64,000 bases of DNA. Origin: Verrucomicrobiota bacterium JB024. Its GTDB lineage: Bacteria; Verrucomicrobiota; Verrucomicrobiia; Opitutales; Cerasicoccaceae. Position numbers and translations under genes: made by a program. The stretch's first letter is position 1, and each line of letters opens with the position of its first letter. This document shows positions 1-8,947 of this stretch, in pieces. The stretch spans positions 1 to 64,000 of the forward strand of contig JAUTCS010000083.1 of assembly GCA_030673825.1 (NCBI GenBank), read 5' to 3'. Under the pieces are notes generated by a model. It did no database searches. It saw only the letters and a list, made by a program, of their open reading frames with translations, and was not told the origin of the DNA.

Positions 1-1
1 C

Positions 2-340
2 TTCCGGGTGGGGGAGAAGCGCATCGTCGTGAGTGCGCACCTCGTGCAGGACAACGACGCCAAGGTCTTCACCAACTGGAGTAGTGATCTCGACACCATC
101 CACCTCAATCACGGTGATCCCATGATGGAGCTAACCTTGGAGAAGGTGTCCCCTACCAGCGTGCAATCCGTTCGCCGCGTGGCTCTGGATGGTAGCAGTC
201 TGCCACTCACTCCGGAGACTGCGCCTGGGGGTGGCCTCCTCCTCAGGGTGCCCATCCGTGACGAGGAGGGTGGTGCCGCACGCGAGTGGTTTCGCGACAC
301 GGAAGTGCTCACCTTTTTCGTCGAAGTGAAACTGAAGTAA
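2..340 (+). CDS. C-terminal part of an unidentified protein (5' end outside window)
   Basis: The frame is open from the first bases and ends at a TAA at 338-340. A GTG at position 8 could start it, but the frame is already open upstream, so this is most likely the last ~112 residues of a longer gene. No motif is recognised. The strand and the 29-bp spacing to the next gene, which has a pilin-like N-terminus, suggest the two belong to one pilin-associated cassette, as is common in Verrucomicrobiota. That link is inference. Confidence 0.6.
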   Translation, partial: FRVGEKRIVVSAHLVQDNDAKVFTNWSSDLDTIHLNHGDPMMELTLEKVSPTSVQSVRRVALDGSSLPLTPETAPGGGLLLRVPIRDEEGGAAREWFRDTEVLTFFVEVKLK

Positions 341-369
341 GCCCGGCCTGCAGCACACTGCTCTTGTCC

Positions 370-3300
370 ATGATCCGTATGTCCCGCCCCACCATCTTTC
401 AGATCGCGACGTCGGCAGCCCCCCGTGGGTTCGCGTTACTCATCGCGATCACTCTGATGGCGTTTGTAGTGATGTTACTGGTGTCGATGACCTCATTAAT
501 ACGGATTGAGACGCAGGTGGCGACCAACAGCCAGCAGCTTTCCATGTCCAGGCAAAATGCGCTCATGGCGTTAAATATCGCTCTCGGCGAGTTGCAGAAA
601 TTGGCAGGCCCCGACCGTCGTACAACGGCTTCGGCCGACATCGTTACGACCGACCTTGTTGGCCTACCCGAGAAGCCGACGCTTCCGACGAGTGACGCTG
701 GCTACGAGTCAGAGATAGCAACATGGGAGGCGGATCTTGAAACATACTGGGCCACTCGCTCTGCCCATTGGACCGGGGTGTGGGGGCCGGACTCTGCTCC
801 TGGCGACATTTTTACCGCGACGCCAGAACCGGTTTTTCTCGGCTGGCTGGTCAGTGGCGCGGCCCGGCCAACCTTCTCGTCGGAGACGAGTGAGGCTGAT
901 TTCGGCAAAGTGACAGTGACGGCTGATGGTGATTCCTCTGCTGCATCGGCTAGCGATGAGGTTAGTGAGACAGAGTCTGCCGTGTGGGTCGGTGACCGCT
1001 CGGCCGTACTGCTGGTTGGTCCGGGCACCGTGGGCTCTTCGGCCCCGGTCTCCAGTCATGTGGCGGCGCCTTTAATCGATATTGAGATGCCGGCTTCCAG
1101 CGTGTCAGGGCAAACCGGTTCCTCTGACATTACGGTTGGTCGTTATGCTTTTTGGGTCGGAGACGAGGGGGTTAAGGCTCGCTTCAACCACATCGATCCC
1201 TATGCGAACGCGGGAGACGATCTGGCAGAAGATGAAGCCAGCTATCGGTTGCTTGCAGCCCAGCGCGCCGCAGCTGAGCTGCTTACGGGATTCGAATCGC
1301 TGGCACCCAACACGGGAACTCTGGAGCGGGTGGTCTCTACAGGAGATGCTTCCTTTATCACGGGTCTTGACGCGGCAATCGTCGGCGCGCGTTTCCACGA
1401 CGTGACTCCCTACTCATCCGGTGTGCTTGCTGATGCTCAGCGCGGAGGATTACGACAGGATCTCACCTATTACTTCGAACGCGGCATCACGCCGGAAGGC
1501 GACGCGCTGACGGGCGGCGGCACCGCTCTGCTTTCTTGCGACGGAGCCGATACAGTGCGACCGTCTCTCGGCCCGACTTGGGAACGTGCGGAATCCTTTT
1601 ATGACTTGGGGAATCAGTCCGGTCCCGTGAGGATGAGACCGGCTACCGCCACGCAGATGGGGATATCCCCTGTCATAACGCAATACCGAGTCTTCTTCAC
1701 GCTAGTGCGTGGTGTTGATGATGACAGTTTTGACGTACGTATTCAGATGGTCTTTGTCTTGGGCAACCCCTACACGGTCGCTATCCATGCGGATTCGCTG
1801 GAGTTCTATTTCCAGCGGATGTCCGACAGCGACACCAAGCGCAAAAACCTTTATTTTAAGATCGGGACGGAGAATATCTTTCGCGAGGACTTCAACAGGC
1901 TCATGAACCGTTTCGTCTTCCGCACGGGGGCGGTGGAGATCCCGCCGGGTGAGGCGAAAGTCTTCACGCTGACGGATGATGTTCCTCTGACCGTCACTGC
2001 GGACAACGAAGTCACTGGTTCGGACGTGATCGTGGAGATGACCGAGGGCTTCGAGCCACCATTTAACGCGCTGGTGGCGTCTGTTCATAAAAGTGAAGAC
2101 AATGATGCGACGGACTGCGAATGGAACTATGATACCCTGAACGCCTCTGGTTCGGCCGAGACCACTGGTGCGTATTACAACCATGTCGTGCTCCGGGATG
2201 GCGTGACTGGAAGCATCCTGCAACGTCAGGAACGCATGGGGGTCGGTACCCCGCCTCAGATTACCTATGACCTCTCCGATGGGGGCGACAGCTTTCCCGG
2301 CCCCACGTTTTCCAGAAAACTGAAAACGGTTATGGAAATGTCTTCTTCCAAAAACGCGCGTATCCATGCCGACTACAACCTGCGTGCTCAGTTGGTGGAG
2401 CATACCGTTCTCCATTATGCTGCCCAGCGTGGGTTTAATGAAAACCCTGTGGTCAACGGAGGCGTCATGACGGCCGACCCTACTGCCTTTAGTGCAGATG
2501 GTATTGACGAGGCGCGATGGGGCATGGCGCTCGACGACGCGCACGGCAAGACACTATTTGCGCCCTATGACTTGCCGCGGGACGGCACGGATGCCGCTCC
2601 GGTCTGGCTTTCTTTGGGGCAATTGAGTCATGCCGACCTTACCTGCTCGTCCGAATACGTGTCGGTTTCGAGCCAGCCGGGACGACTGCTCGGTAACGCC
2701 TGGGCCTCCCCGTATGTGCAGCGCCACCAGTGCAAGACGGATGCTTCTTGGTCCGGCAGCTTCGCGGTATCCGGTAATAATAACAGCGAAACCTACTATG
2801 ATCTTTCCTATCAGTTGAACGCCGCACTATGGGATTCTTGGTATTTTTCTACGATCCCGCAGACTGCTTCCTTCGAGCCCTCATACGAGACCGTGCTTCC
2901 CAACGGACGCCTCTGCTTTGTAACTGGCGGTACGACCACGCTAGCGCAGGCGCGCGATCCTTCGCAGGCGGCTGCACACCTATTGCTAGAAGGGGCCTTT
3001 AACGTGAACTCCACTAGCGTCGAAGCTTGGCGTGCGATACTGGGTGCTCTTCGCGGGCTAGATTTGCGCGACGATACGGAGCTGAGCGGCCCCTTCCCTC
3101 TATCCCTTCGGCAGCCCCTGGGCAGTGCGAATGCTGACGACGGTTCCGCGGACGACGCTTGGGCAGGATTCCGAAATCTCTCTGAGTCCGAGCTCGACGA
3201 GTTGTCTCGTCACATCGTGCGGCAGGTAAAGCTACGCGGCCCCTTCCTTTCCCTTGGGCACTTTATAAACCGCAAGCTGATCGCCTCGCCCTATGTGCCC

Positions 3301-3804
3301 GAGCCCGATGGAAGCGGTGATCGCGATGCCTCCGAAACAGCTGATACTGAACAGGGGTTACGCGGTGCATTGCAGGCGGCTATTGATACGGCAGGTGTGA
3401 ACGATGGCATCGCTTCCTCATTTTCGGATGTGACCACCCCGGCCGAAAAATTCAAGGTTGGCTATCAGGACTGGCGAGCTGGAGAGGGAGATGCTGCAAT
3501 GGGTATTCCCGGCTGGCTTTCCCAAGCCGACCTGCTCCAACCGCTCGGACCAGTTATAGCCTCGCGGTCGGATACGTTTGTCATCCGAGCCTATGGAGAA
3601 TCACTGAATCCGGTGACATCCCAAGTTGAGGGGAAGGCATGGTGCGAGGCCGTCGTACAGCGTTTTCCTGACTACATGGACACTACTGCTGATGCCTGGG
3701 CTTCTCCAGCATCTCTCTCTTCACAACAGGCAGAAAACGCGGTGAATTTTGGACGGCGGTTCCGGATCGTCTCCTTTCGCTGGCTCTCCCCTGACGACAT
3801 CTGA
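370..3804 (+). CDS. Large PilX-like / Verru_Chthon-cassette-A-like pilin-associated protein
   Basis: About 1144 residues. The N-terminus has a short basic stretch and then a hydrophobic helix (GFALLIAITLMAFVVMLL), as in type IV pilin and PilX-type proteins, followed by a conserved-looking helix ending in ALGELQKLAGPDRR. Long proteins with this start are frequent in Verrucomicrobiota and lie in pilin-like cassettes. The rest has no recognised catalytic domain and is probably extracytoplasmic. An ATG at 370 or 379 is preferred to the in-frame GTG at 286, because the latter overlaps the previous gene and puts 28 unlikely residues before the pilin-like segment. It probably acts in a type II/IV-pilus-like envelope assembly. 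The exact family name is not certain from sequence alone. Confidence 0.7.
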   Translation: MIRMSRPTIFQIATSAAPRGFALLIAITLMAFVVMLLVSMTSLIRIETQVATNSQQLSMSRQNALMALNIALGELQKLAGPDRRTTASADIVTTDLVGLPEKPTLPTSDAGYESEIATWEADLETYWATRSAHWTGVWGPDSAPGDIFTATPEPVFLGWLVSGAARPTFSSETSEADFGKVTVTADGDSSAASASDEVSETESAVWVGDRSAVLLVGPGTVGSSAPVSSHVAAPLIDIEMPASSVSGQTGSSDITVGRYAFWVGDEGVKARFNHIDPYANAGDDLAEDEASYRLLAAQRAAAELLTGFESLAPNTGTLERVVSTGDASFITGLDAAIVGARFHDVTPYSSGVLADAQRGGLRQDLTYYFERGITPEGDALTGGGTALLSCDGADTVRPSLGPTWERAESFYDLGNQSGPVRMRPATATQMGISPVITQYRVFFTLVRGVDDDSFDVRIQMVFVLGNPYTVAIHADSLEFYFQRMSDSDTKRKNLYFKIGTENIFREDFNRLMNRFVFRTGAVEIPPGEAKVFTLTDDVPLTVTADNEVTGSDVIVEMTEGFEPPFNALVASVHKSEDNDATDCEWNYDTLNASGSAETTGAYYNHVVLRDGVTGSILQRQERMGVGTPPQITYDLSDGGDSFPGPTFSRKLKTVMEMSSSKNARIHADYNLRAQLVEHTVLHYAAQRGFNENPVVNGGVMTADPTAFSADGIDEARWGMALDDAHGKTLFAPYDLPRDGTDAAPVWLSLGQLSHADLTCSSEYVSVSSQPGRLLGNAWASPYVQRHQCKTDASWSGSFAVSGNNNSETYYDLSYQLNAALWDSWYFSTIPQTASFEPSYETVLPNGRLCFVTGGTTTLAQARDPSQAAAHLLLEGAFNVNSTSVEAWRAILGALRGLDLRDDTELSGPFPLSLRQPLGSANADDGSADDAWAGFRNLSESELDELSRHIVRQVKLRGPFLSLGHFINRKLIASPYVPEPDGSGDRDASETADTEQGLRGALQAAIDTAGVNDGIASSFSDVTTPAEKFKVGYQDWRAGEGDAAMGIPGWLSQADLLQPLGPVIASRSDTFVIRAYGESLNPVTSQVEGKAWCEAVVQRFPDYMDTTADAWASPASLSSQQAENAVNFGRRFRIVSFRWLSPDDI

Positions 3805-3812
3805 GCTATTCG

Positions 3813-4505
3813 ATGAGAACGACACTTTTTATTATTTTCTGCCTGCTTCCACTTGTCACGCTATCCGCGGGAGGGGTATCGGGCCATGTCTCGAACGTTG
3901 AACTCTCGGCGGTCGCTTGGGAAAAATCGATTAGGTCTCTCAGCGTTGTGGGGGCGGAGAGAAGTATGGAGTGGATGGTCCCGGCATTCCGACGTTCGGC
4001 CGGTCTCACTTACTCCGGCAAACGTCGGGTCGAGTTCCTGCAGGCACCCCAGGGCCAAGGTGAGGAAAAACCGCACTTGGTTGCGGAAGTCGAACTACCC
4101 TACGGCGCACGGGAGGTGCTGCTCCTTTTTTTTCCACGTAGCGACGGGACTTACAAGGTGATCCCCCTTGCCAACGACAACACTGGAGACTACACCGAAG
4201 GCCATGCTCGCGTGTTTAATGCCTCCACCCGGATGCTTGCGGTGAAAGCTAACGAAGAGATGTTTTCTTTACCGCCCGGCAGCTCTCGTATCGTTCCCGG
4301 AGACGGTCGCAAGATAAAGATCAAGGCGGCTACTGAAATCGATGGTACATGGCGGCTGGCTGTGTCCAACCTGATTGAGCTTAGCCCGCAACAACGACGT
4401 AGCATCTTCCTCGTTGAGAGCGACGCAGCCTGCTTTGACGAAGTTACCGAGCACGGCGAGGTGCTGAAGCGTAGCCTCGTTAAGTTGGTCTCCGTCGAAG
4501 ATTAA
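3813..4505 (+). CDS. Small exported protein of unknown function
   Basis: A 230-residue protein whose first ~20 residues (MRTTLFIIFCLLPLVTLSAG) form a clear signal peptide with a small-residue cleavage region; no lipobox is seen. The mature part has no recognised motif. It starts 8 bp after the stop of the 1144-aa PilX-like gene on the same strand, so it is probably translated from the same mRNA and works with that envelope apparatus. The function is unknown. Confidence 0.65.
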   Translation: MRTTLFIIFCLLPLVTLSAGGVSGHVSNVELSAVAWEKSIRSLSVVGAERSMEWMVPAFRRSAGLTYSGKRRVEFLQAPQGQGEEKPHLVAEVELPYGAREVLLLFFPRSDGTYKVIPLANDNTGDYTEGHARVFNASTRMLAVKANEEMFSLPPGSSRIVPGDGRKIKIKAATEIDGTWRLAVSNLIELSPQQRRSIFLVESDAACFDEVTEHGEVLKRSLVKLVSVED

Positions 4506-4598
4506 GCAGTCCGGTCTCTTGGAAAACGAAGATCGATCCATTTCCCGCAACATCCATCTCATAGGTTTAAAAAATAACAAGCATCCTAATACGACCAA

Positions 4599-6104
4599 AT
4601 GAAGCAGGATAGTTCCCAACCAAACATTCTTCTAATTCTTACAGACCAGCAGCGTCTGAGTGCGCTGGGGGCGTATGGTGAGACCCCATGCAAGACCCCG
4701 CACCTGGACCGCTTGGCGGCGAGGAGTGCCCGTTTTGAGACGGCTTATACGACTTGCCCGGTTTGCAGCCCGGCCCGCGGGAGCGTGATGACCGGACAGT
4801 ATCCGCACGCGCACGGGATCACCTCTAACGTGCACGATCTTGGCTGTACCGTGCATGAGCTGACGGACCGCCCCGAGTTGCTCTCACGCCGACTACTGGC
4901 TGCGGGTTACGCATGTGGCTATACGGGCAAGTGGCACCTGGGTTGTGGATGGGATACAACCTTCGGAGCTAAAATTGATACCGGACTGCCGCACGACGTT
5001 GGGTTCGTGGGCCACAATTTCTGGGGGCATGGAGATGGTGGTCACAACTACCCAGAATATCAGGAGTACCTGCGTGACCATGGCTGGAAGCACGAAGTGG
5101 TCAACCCGATTGCCCAGGACCCCTGGTCGGGGCGATCTGGAGAGCTTACCGGTCCTGTCGAGTCCACCGTTCCTTATTATCTGGCGGAACACACGATCGG
5201 GCTGATGGATCAGTTCGCCCGTGAGTCGAAACCATTCTTCCTCTGGCATAACTTCTGGGGGCCGCATGAACCCTACTACCCGACCAGGGATTACATGGAC
5301 ATGTACCGCGATGTATCGATCCCGGAGTGGCCCAACTACCGATGGGTACCCTCGGATCGGTATGGACCTCAGTCGATTAAGCGTCATCCAATGGCAGAGC
5401 AATTGTACTGGGCTTACTGGGAGAATCAGATTCGGCATTACTACGCCTTCACCACGATGATTGATGACCAGATCGGGCGCATGCTGGCACATCTGGATCG
5501 TAGCGGACTGGCGGAAAACACGATCATCATCTTTTCCTCGGATCATGGTGAGACCCTAGGCAGTCATGGTGGACTGACCGATAAAGGTTGGCACCACTTT
5601 GAGGAAATTCAGCGCATTCCTCTCATCGTTTACGTGCCAGAGAAGTACCAGAAAAATGGCTTTAATCCTCGCGGAGTTTTTCAGCAATGGGCATCACTGG
5701 CCGATTTTTACCCGACCATACTCGATTATGCCGGGGTGGGCGAAGCCTCTATGGGCGGAGTTCACGGTCGCTCCTTGCGACCAGTATTGGAGGGGACGGA
5801 AACGACTCGAGAAGAGTTGGCTGCGGTGGAGTTTTTTGGTGTTAATGCGCTCGCGACCTCTATGATTACTCTGCGCCAAGGGGACTTGAAATACGGCTGG
5901 AACTGTACGAGTCAGGACGAGCTTTATGACTTGGGCAAGGACCCTTATGAGATGAACAACCTCATCGACGATTTTGAATACACGGAGAAGAAGCGGCAGC
6001 TGCAGTGCCAGATGGTGGCTTGGGCGGAGTCAAAAAAATGCGACCGGCGTATTTGTGAGTACTTGAAAGGAAGCTTTGGCAGCTCGGTGACGGTGCCGTG
6101 TTAA
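4599..6104 (+). CDS. Sulfatase (type I, formylglycine-dependent)
   Basis: A 501-residue arylsulfatase-family hydrolase that removes sulfate esters, probably from a sulfated glycan. It opens with the family motif NILLILTDQQR (metal-binding Asp). The CSPAR signature lies at about residues 56-60, where Cys56 is the residue converted to formylglycine. The downstream metal/active-site motif SSDHGETLGSHG and the C-terminal DLGKDPYEMNNL are typical. No signal peptide is present, so it appears cytoplasmic. It is followed 27 bp later by a second sulfatase, likely one operon. No sulfatase-maturing enzyme is in the window. Substrate unknown. Confidence 0.92.
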   Translation: MKQDSSQPNILLILTDQQRLSALGAYGETPCKTPHLDRLAARSARFETAYTTCPVCSPARGSVMTGQYPHAHGITSNVHDLGCTVHELTDRPELLSRRLLAAGYACGYTGKWHLGCGWDTTFGAKIDTGLPHDVGFVGHNFWGHGDGGHNYPEYQEYLRDHGWKHEVVNPIAQDPWSGRSGELTGPVESTVPYYLAEHTIGLMDQFARESKPFFLWHNFWGPHEPYYPTRDYMDMYRDVSIPEWPNYRWVPSDRYGPQSIKRHPMAEQLYWAYWENQIRHYYAFTTMIDDQIGRMLAHLDRSGLAENTIIIFSSDHGETLGSHGGLTDKGWHHFEEIQRIPLIVYVPEKYQKNGFNPRGVFQQWASLADFYPTILDYAGVGEASMGGVHGRSLRPVLEGTETTREELAAVEFFGVNALATSMITLRQGDLKYGWNCTSQDELYDLGKDPYEMNNLIDDFEYTEKKRQLQCQMVAWAESKKCDRRICEYLKGSFGSSVTVPC

Positions 6105-6131
6105 CGCTCTCAACGGAAAACGGAATATCCC

Positions 6132-7499
6132 ATGAAGCACCCTAATATTATCTTGTGCATGTGCGACCAGTTACGCTGGTGCGAAACGGGTTGCTATGGG
6201 CATCCTTCGATCCGCACACCCCATATTGATCGGTTGGCTGGCAATGGCGTGCGCTTTGAAACTGCCGTCAGCAACACGCCGCTGTGCATGCCCGCCCGAT
6301 CAACTGTATTGGCTGGTCAATACAGCCGTACGTGCACGGGGCGGCTGACGAACACCAACTGGAGCTTGGCTGATGGCGGCGGTGTCATGCCTTCTTGGCC
6401 AGAATCCGGGAGGACCGTGTTGCCGCAGGCTACGTTGCCGGAGTGTTTACAGGGGCAAGGTTATCGAACGATGGCCATTGGAAAGTGGCACATCGAGGCT
6501 TGGCCGGATAAAATCGGATTTGACCATTACGTGATTCCGGCCAACCAGCATGCTTATACGGCTCAACGATTCTGTGAGGACGGTGGCCCCGTTTTTTCAC
6601 CGGACGGATTCAGCGTGAACTACGAACGCCAGAGGGTAGAGGAGTTTTTGAATGCACAGCAGGGAGAGGAGCAGCCCTTTTTCCTCTATTATAATATTTC
6701 ACCTCCGCACATGCCCCTGGCTGATGCTCCCGAACGGTACACGCGCATGTATAATCGCGGAGATGTTGTCGTGCGACCGAATGTTGACCTATCCCGTCCA
6801 ATCGAAAATCAGCACAAGCGATTTCTGACCTATCTGTGGGATTACCGCTACTACCGGGATCATTTACCCTATACGGAGAATCTACCGGACGAGTTTGATC
6901 TGCTCGATTTGCATGCTATGTACATGGGGCTGACTAGCTGGGTGGATGACATGCTCGGTGCTGTCATGGCTGAGTTAACTCGTTGTGGATTGGCCGAGGA
7001 GACCATTGTGGTCTTTACTTCTGACCACGGCGATAATTTGGGATCTCATGGGCTCATGGGAAAAGGCTCGCTCAACGAAGAGTCTATTCGTGTTCCCATG
7101 GTTTTTGCCGGACCTGGCATAAAGACAGCAACGGTGAGCCAACAGATAGTGGGGCTCGTTGACTTGGCACCGACTTTACTGGAGCTGGCGGGAGCTCAAG
7201 CACCCGCTCACATGCAGGGCCGCAGCTTGGCGGCGTCGCTTTGCGGCAAGGAAGACGGAGAGTCTCCCCCGGTGTTTATCGAAACCGAGGCGCATGGTAT
7301 TGCCGTGCGTACCTTGGATAGCCTGTTGGCCTTGCCATGGGCCACCCCTCGGCACCTCGGTTCGCGCCCTCACCAGTTTTATCAATTGAAAGGTGATCCG
7401 TATGAATTACAGAACCGGTCGGAGCCTCTGGCCCCTGAGGCCGACAGGTTGGAAAAGCTGCTGCGGGATTATGACAAAAATACTCCGTGGCTGAGTTGA
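6132..7499 (+). CDS. Sulfatase (type I, formylglycine-dependent)
   Basis: A 455-residue sulfatase with NIILCMCDQLR at the N-terminus and CMPAR at about residues 52-56 (Cys52 is the formylglycine precursor). The motif TSDHGDNLGSHGL supplies later metal-site residues, and the C-terminal DPYELQN segment is typical. Like its upstream neighbour it lacks a signal peptide. The two sequences are clearly different subfamilies rather than a recent duplication. Together they suggest intracellular desulfation of imported sulfated sugars, which is inference from the missing export signals. No gene follows before the decayed island end. Confidence 0.92.
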   Translation: MKHPNIILCMCDQLRWCETGCYGHPSIRTPHIDRLAGNGVRFETAVSNTPLCMPARSTVLAGQYSRTCTGRLTNTNWSLADGGGVMPSWPESGRTVLPQATLPECLQGQGYRTMAIGKWHIEAWPDKIGFDHYVIPANQHAYTAQRFCEDGGPVFSPDGFSVNYERQRVEEFLNAQQGEEQPFFLYYNISPPHMPLADAPERYTRMYNRGDVVVRPNVDLSRPIENQHKRFLTYLWDYRYYRDHLPYTENLPDEFDLLDLHAMYMGLTSWVDDMLGAVMAELTRCGLAEETIVVFTSDHGDNLGSHGLMGKGSLNEESIRVPMVFAGPGIKTATVSQQIVGLVDLAPTLLELAGAQAPAHMQGRSLAASLCGKEDGESPPVFIETEAHGIAVRTLDSLLALPWATPRHLGSRPHQFYQLKGDPYELQNRSEPLAPEADRLEKLLRDYDKNTPWLS

Positions 7500-7618
7500 G
7501 ACACCGAACAGACGACGGAAAATATGCGTGATGTCCATACTCAGCGACGAATGTCGTTTTGATTTTGCGCGCCGATGATTCCTGTGGGGATATCCTGATT
7601 GTTGGCACGGTTATCAGC

Positions 7619-7854
7619 CTAAAATCTGCCGCAACAAACGGCTAGCCCGACATGGTCAAGCCAATACGTAACCAAGTCCAGCATGGTTTGGTAAAGTGGG
7701 ATGCGTCAACTCGCGTCGGTATTCACGTCATTCAGTCGGAGAAAGACCAATGCGGCAACCACCGCCGTGTGCTTGTTGCCGTCCAAAAAACACCAAAGCT
7801 CACCGATGAGAAATCTCCACCTGATCCGTGGTCAGAAGAAACTGGCTCGTTCAT
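7619..7854 (-). pseudogene. Decayed Doc (death-on-curing, Fic/Doc) toxin gene
   Basis: On the minus strand an ATG at 7854 overlaps the upstream antitoxin-like stop (ATGA). One frame reads FLLTTDQVEISHR then a stop; a second frame at about 7789 reads FLDGNKHTAVVAALVFL, which matches the Doc/Fic motif HxFxDGNKRTA, and continues to LYQTMLDLVTYWLDHVGLA. The His of the motif and roughly 50 residues between the two parts are missing, and there is a further in-frame stop before LYQTM. A deletion, a frameshift and stops therefore inactivate it. Doc toxins phosphorylate EF-Tu, but this copy cannot. Confidence 0.7.
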
Positions 7855-8039
7855 TGAGCCAGCTTACGGAAGAACTCGGGGTGTTCATCAAACACCGCCT
7901 CAGCGGCAGCCTATGCACGCTTGTCATCGGCATAACGCACCTTGTCCGAGAGCTCTTGACGGATGAACTCGGCCACCTTGCCCTGTTCCTGACGGGGCAG
8001 GCGCTTGTACACACCTCGGTGACTTTCCACGGAGTCCAT
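7851..8039 (-). pseudogene. Antitoxin-like gene upstream of the doc remnant, internal stop
   Basis: Minus-strand frame starting at an ATG at 8039: it reads MDSVESHRGVYKRLPRQEQG and on through VAEFIRQELSDKVRYADDK, meets a TAG, then resumes in the same frame as AEAVFDEHPEFFRKLAQ before a TGA. That stop overlaps the doc start as ATGA, the usual coupling of an antitoxin gene with its toxin gene. Position and coupling suggest an antitoxin; the sequence itself is not assigned to a named antitoxin family. The single internal stop marks it as a pseudogene unless it is read through. Confidence 0.55.
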
Positions 8040-8350
8040 ACTGGCTGTACTATCGGCAAATTCACCCCTTTTGGCAGGTCTTGTCGGCAATGCGGTCCTA
8101 AGCGATATACTTCTCGGTGGTTTATAGCGGCTTGTAAATCAGCCAAAATTAGGCTCCCATGCCGGAAGGGGCATATATCGACAGAACCGGATCAAGGAAG
8201 TTGACTTTCGACCTTCGAGATGAAGATATAAACATTCAGAAAGATTCAGCAGGAAAATACGTAAAAATCAGTCTAAAAGTTCTGAATTCCACTTCGCACT
8301 AAATACATATCTTGTTTATATTCAATATCTTGCGTGCAAAATGTAGAGAT

Positions 8351-8373
8351 TTCGAATCCCTCCCTCTCCGCCA
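8351..8373 (+). other. tRNA-Ser 3'-end fragment, probable attachment-site remnant
   Basis: These 23 bases read TTCGAATCCCTCCCTCTCCG plus CCA, which matches the T-loop, T-stem, acceptor strand and CCA end of a bacterial tRNA-Ser. The rest of a tRNA is not present upstream. Integrases commonly insert in such 3' ends and leave a duplicated copy at the far edge of an island. An integrase C-terminal remnant begins 20 bp downstream, supporting an attachment-site reading. Confidence 0.6.
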
Positions 8374-8393
8374 CTGACTTTGCAAGCGCCCCA

Positions 8394-8520
8394 GTTGGCG
8401 TGGACACGGTCACCGCTCAGTTGCAACTGCTTCTCGGGCACAAGACGCGCGACATGGCTGAGCGTTACACGATCAAGTCAGCTATCGACGTTGGCGGCGA
8501 ACTGGAGAAGCATGAACCGG
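8394..8520 (+). pseudogene. C-terminal remnant of a tyrosine recombinase (integrase)
   Basis: The frame reads VGVDTVTAQLQLLLGHK then TRDMAERYTIKSA. This matches the end of the catalytic domain of phage-type integrases: LLGH carries the conserved His, and the Tyr of AERYT is placed as the nucleophile. The N-terminal four fifths, including the first catalytic Arg, are absent. The fragment sits directly after the tRNA-Ser 3' fragment, so it is most likely what is left of the integrase of the element inserted there. Confidence 0.6.
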
Positions 8521-8654
8521 TCTTTCCCTCGGAATCGTGGACCGGTATAGGGACCGGTTTTCCAGTCCAAGGGGGTCTTTTGTGCTCACGTTCTAGCACG
8601 GATAATCACGAGATTGAAGATGCGCAAGTTATTGTTTCTGGCGTGGTTAGTCAC

Positions 8655-8682
8655 AAAAAAGCCTCTCCTGACGCGGAGAGGC
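8655..8682 (-). terminator. Rho-independent terminator after tRNA-Tyr
   Basis: Read on the minus strand: a perfect 8-bp stem GCCTCTCC / GGAGAGGC around a 6-base loop, followed by six T residues. It lies 13 bp beyond the 3' end of tRNA-Tyr on the same strand. Confidence 0.85.
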
Positions 8683-8694
8683 AAGAAAGAGAAA

Positions 8695-8782
<88 letters not shown>

Positions 8783-8947
8783 CTCGAAAGCGGCGATTTC
8801 CCGGTCGGGAAAAAACGAAGACAGTACCGGGAGCGGGGGCTTTGCCAAGTTTTTTTTTGAAAAGTTTGCCCGGAAAATGACAAAGCTGCCCGCAACGGGG
8901 CTGGGTTCTTGACTGAGGTGGGGGTGGGCGTTAAATCCTGAGGGAAT

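Noticed and set aside
7652-8204. Plus-strand frames of 104 and 167 residues
   Set aside because: They are antisense to the decayed antitoxin/Doc pair, which explains the same bases better.
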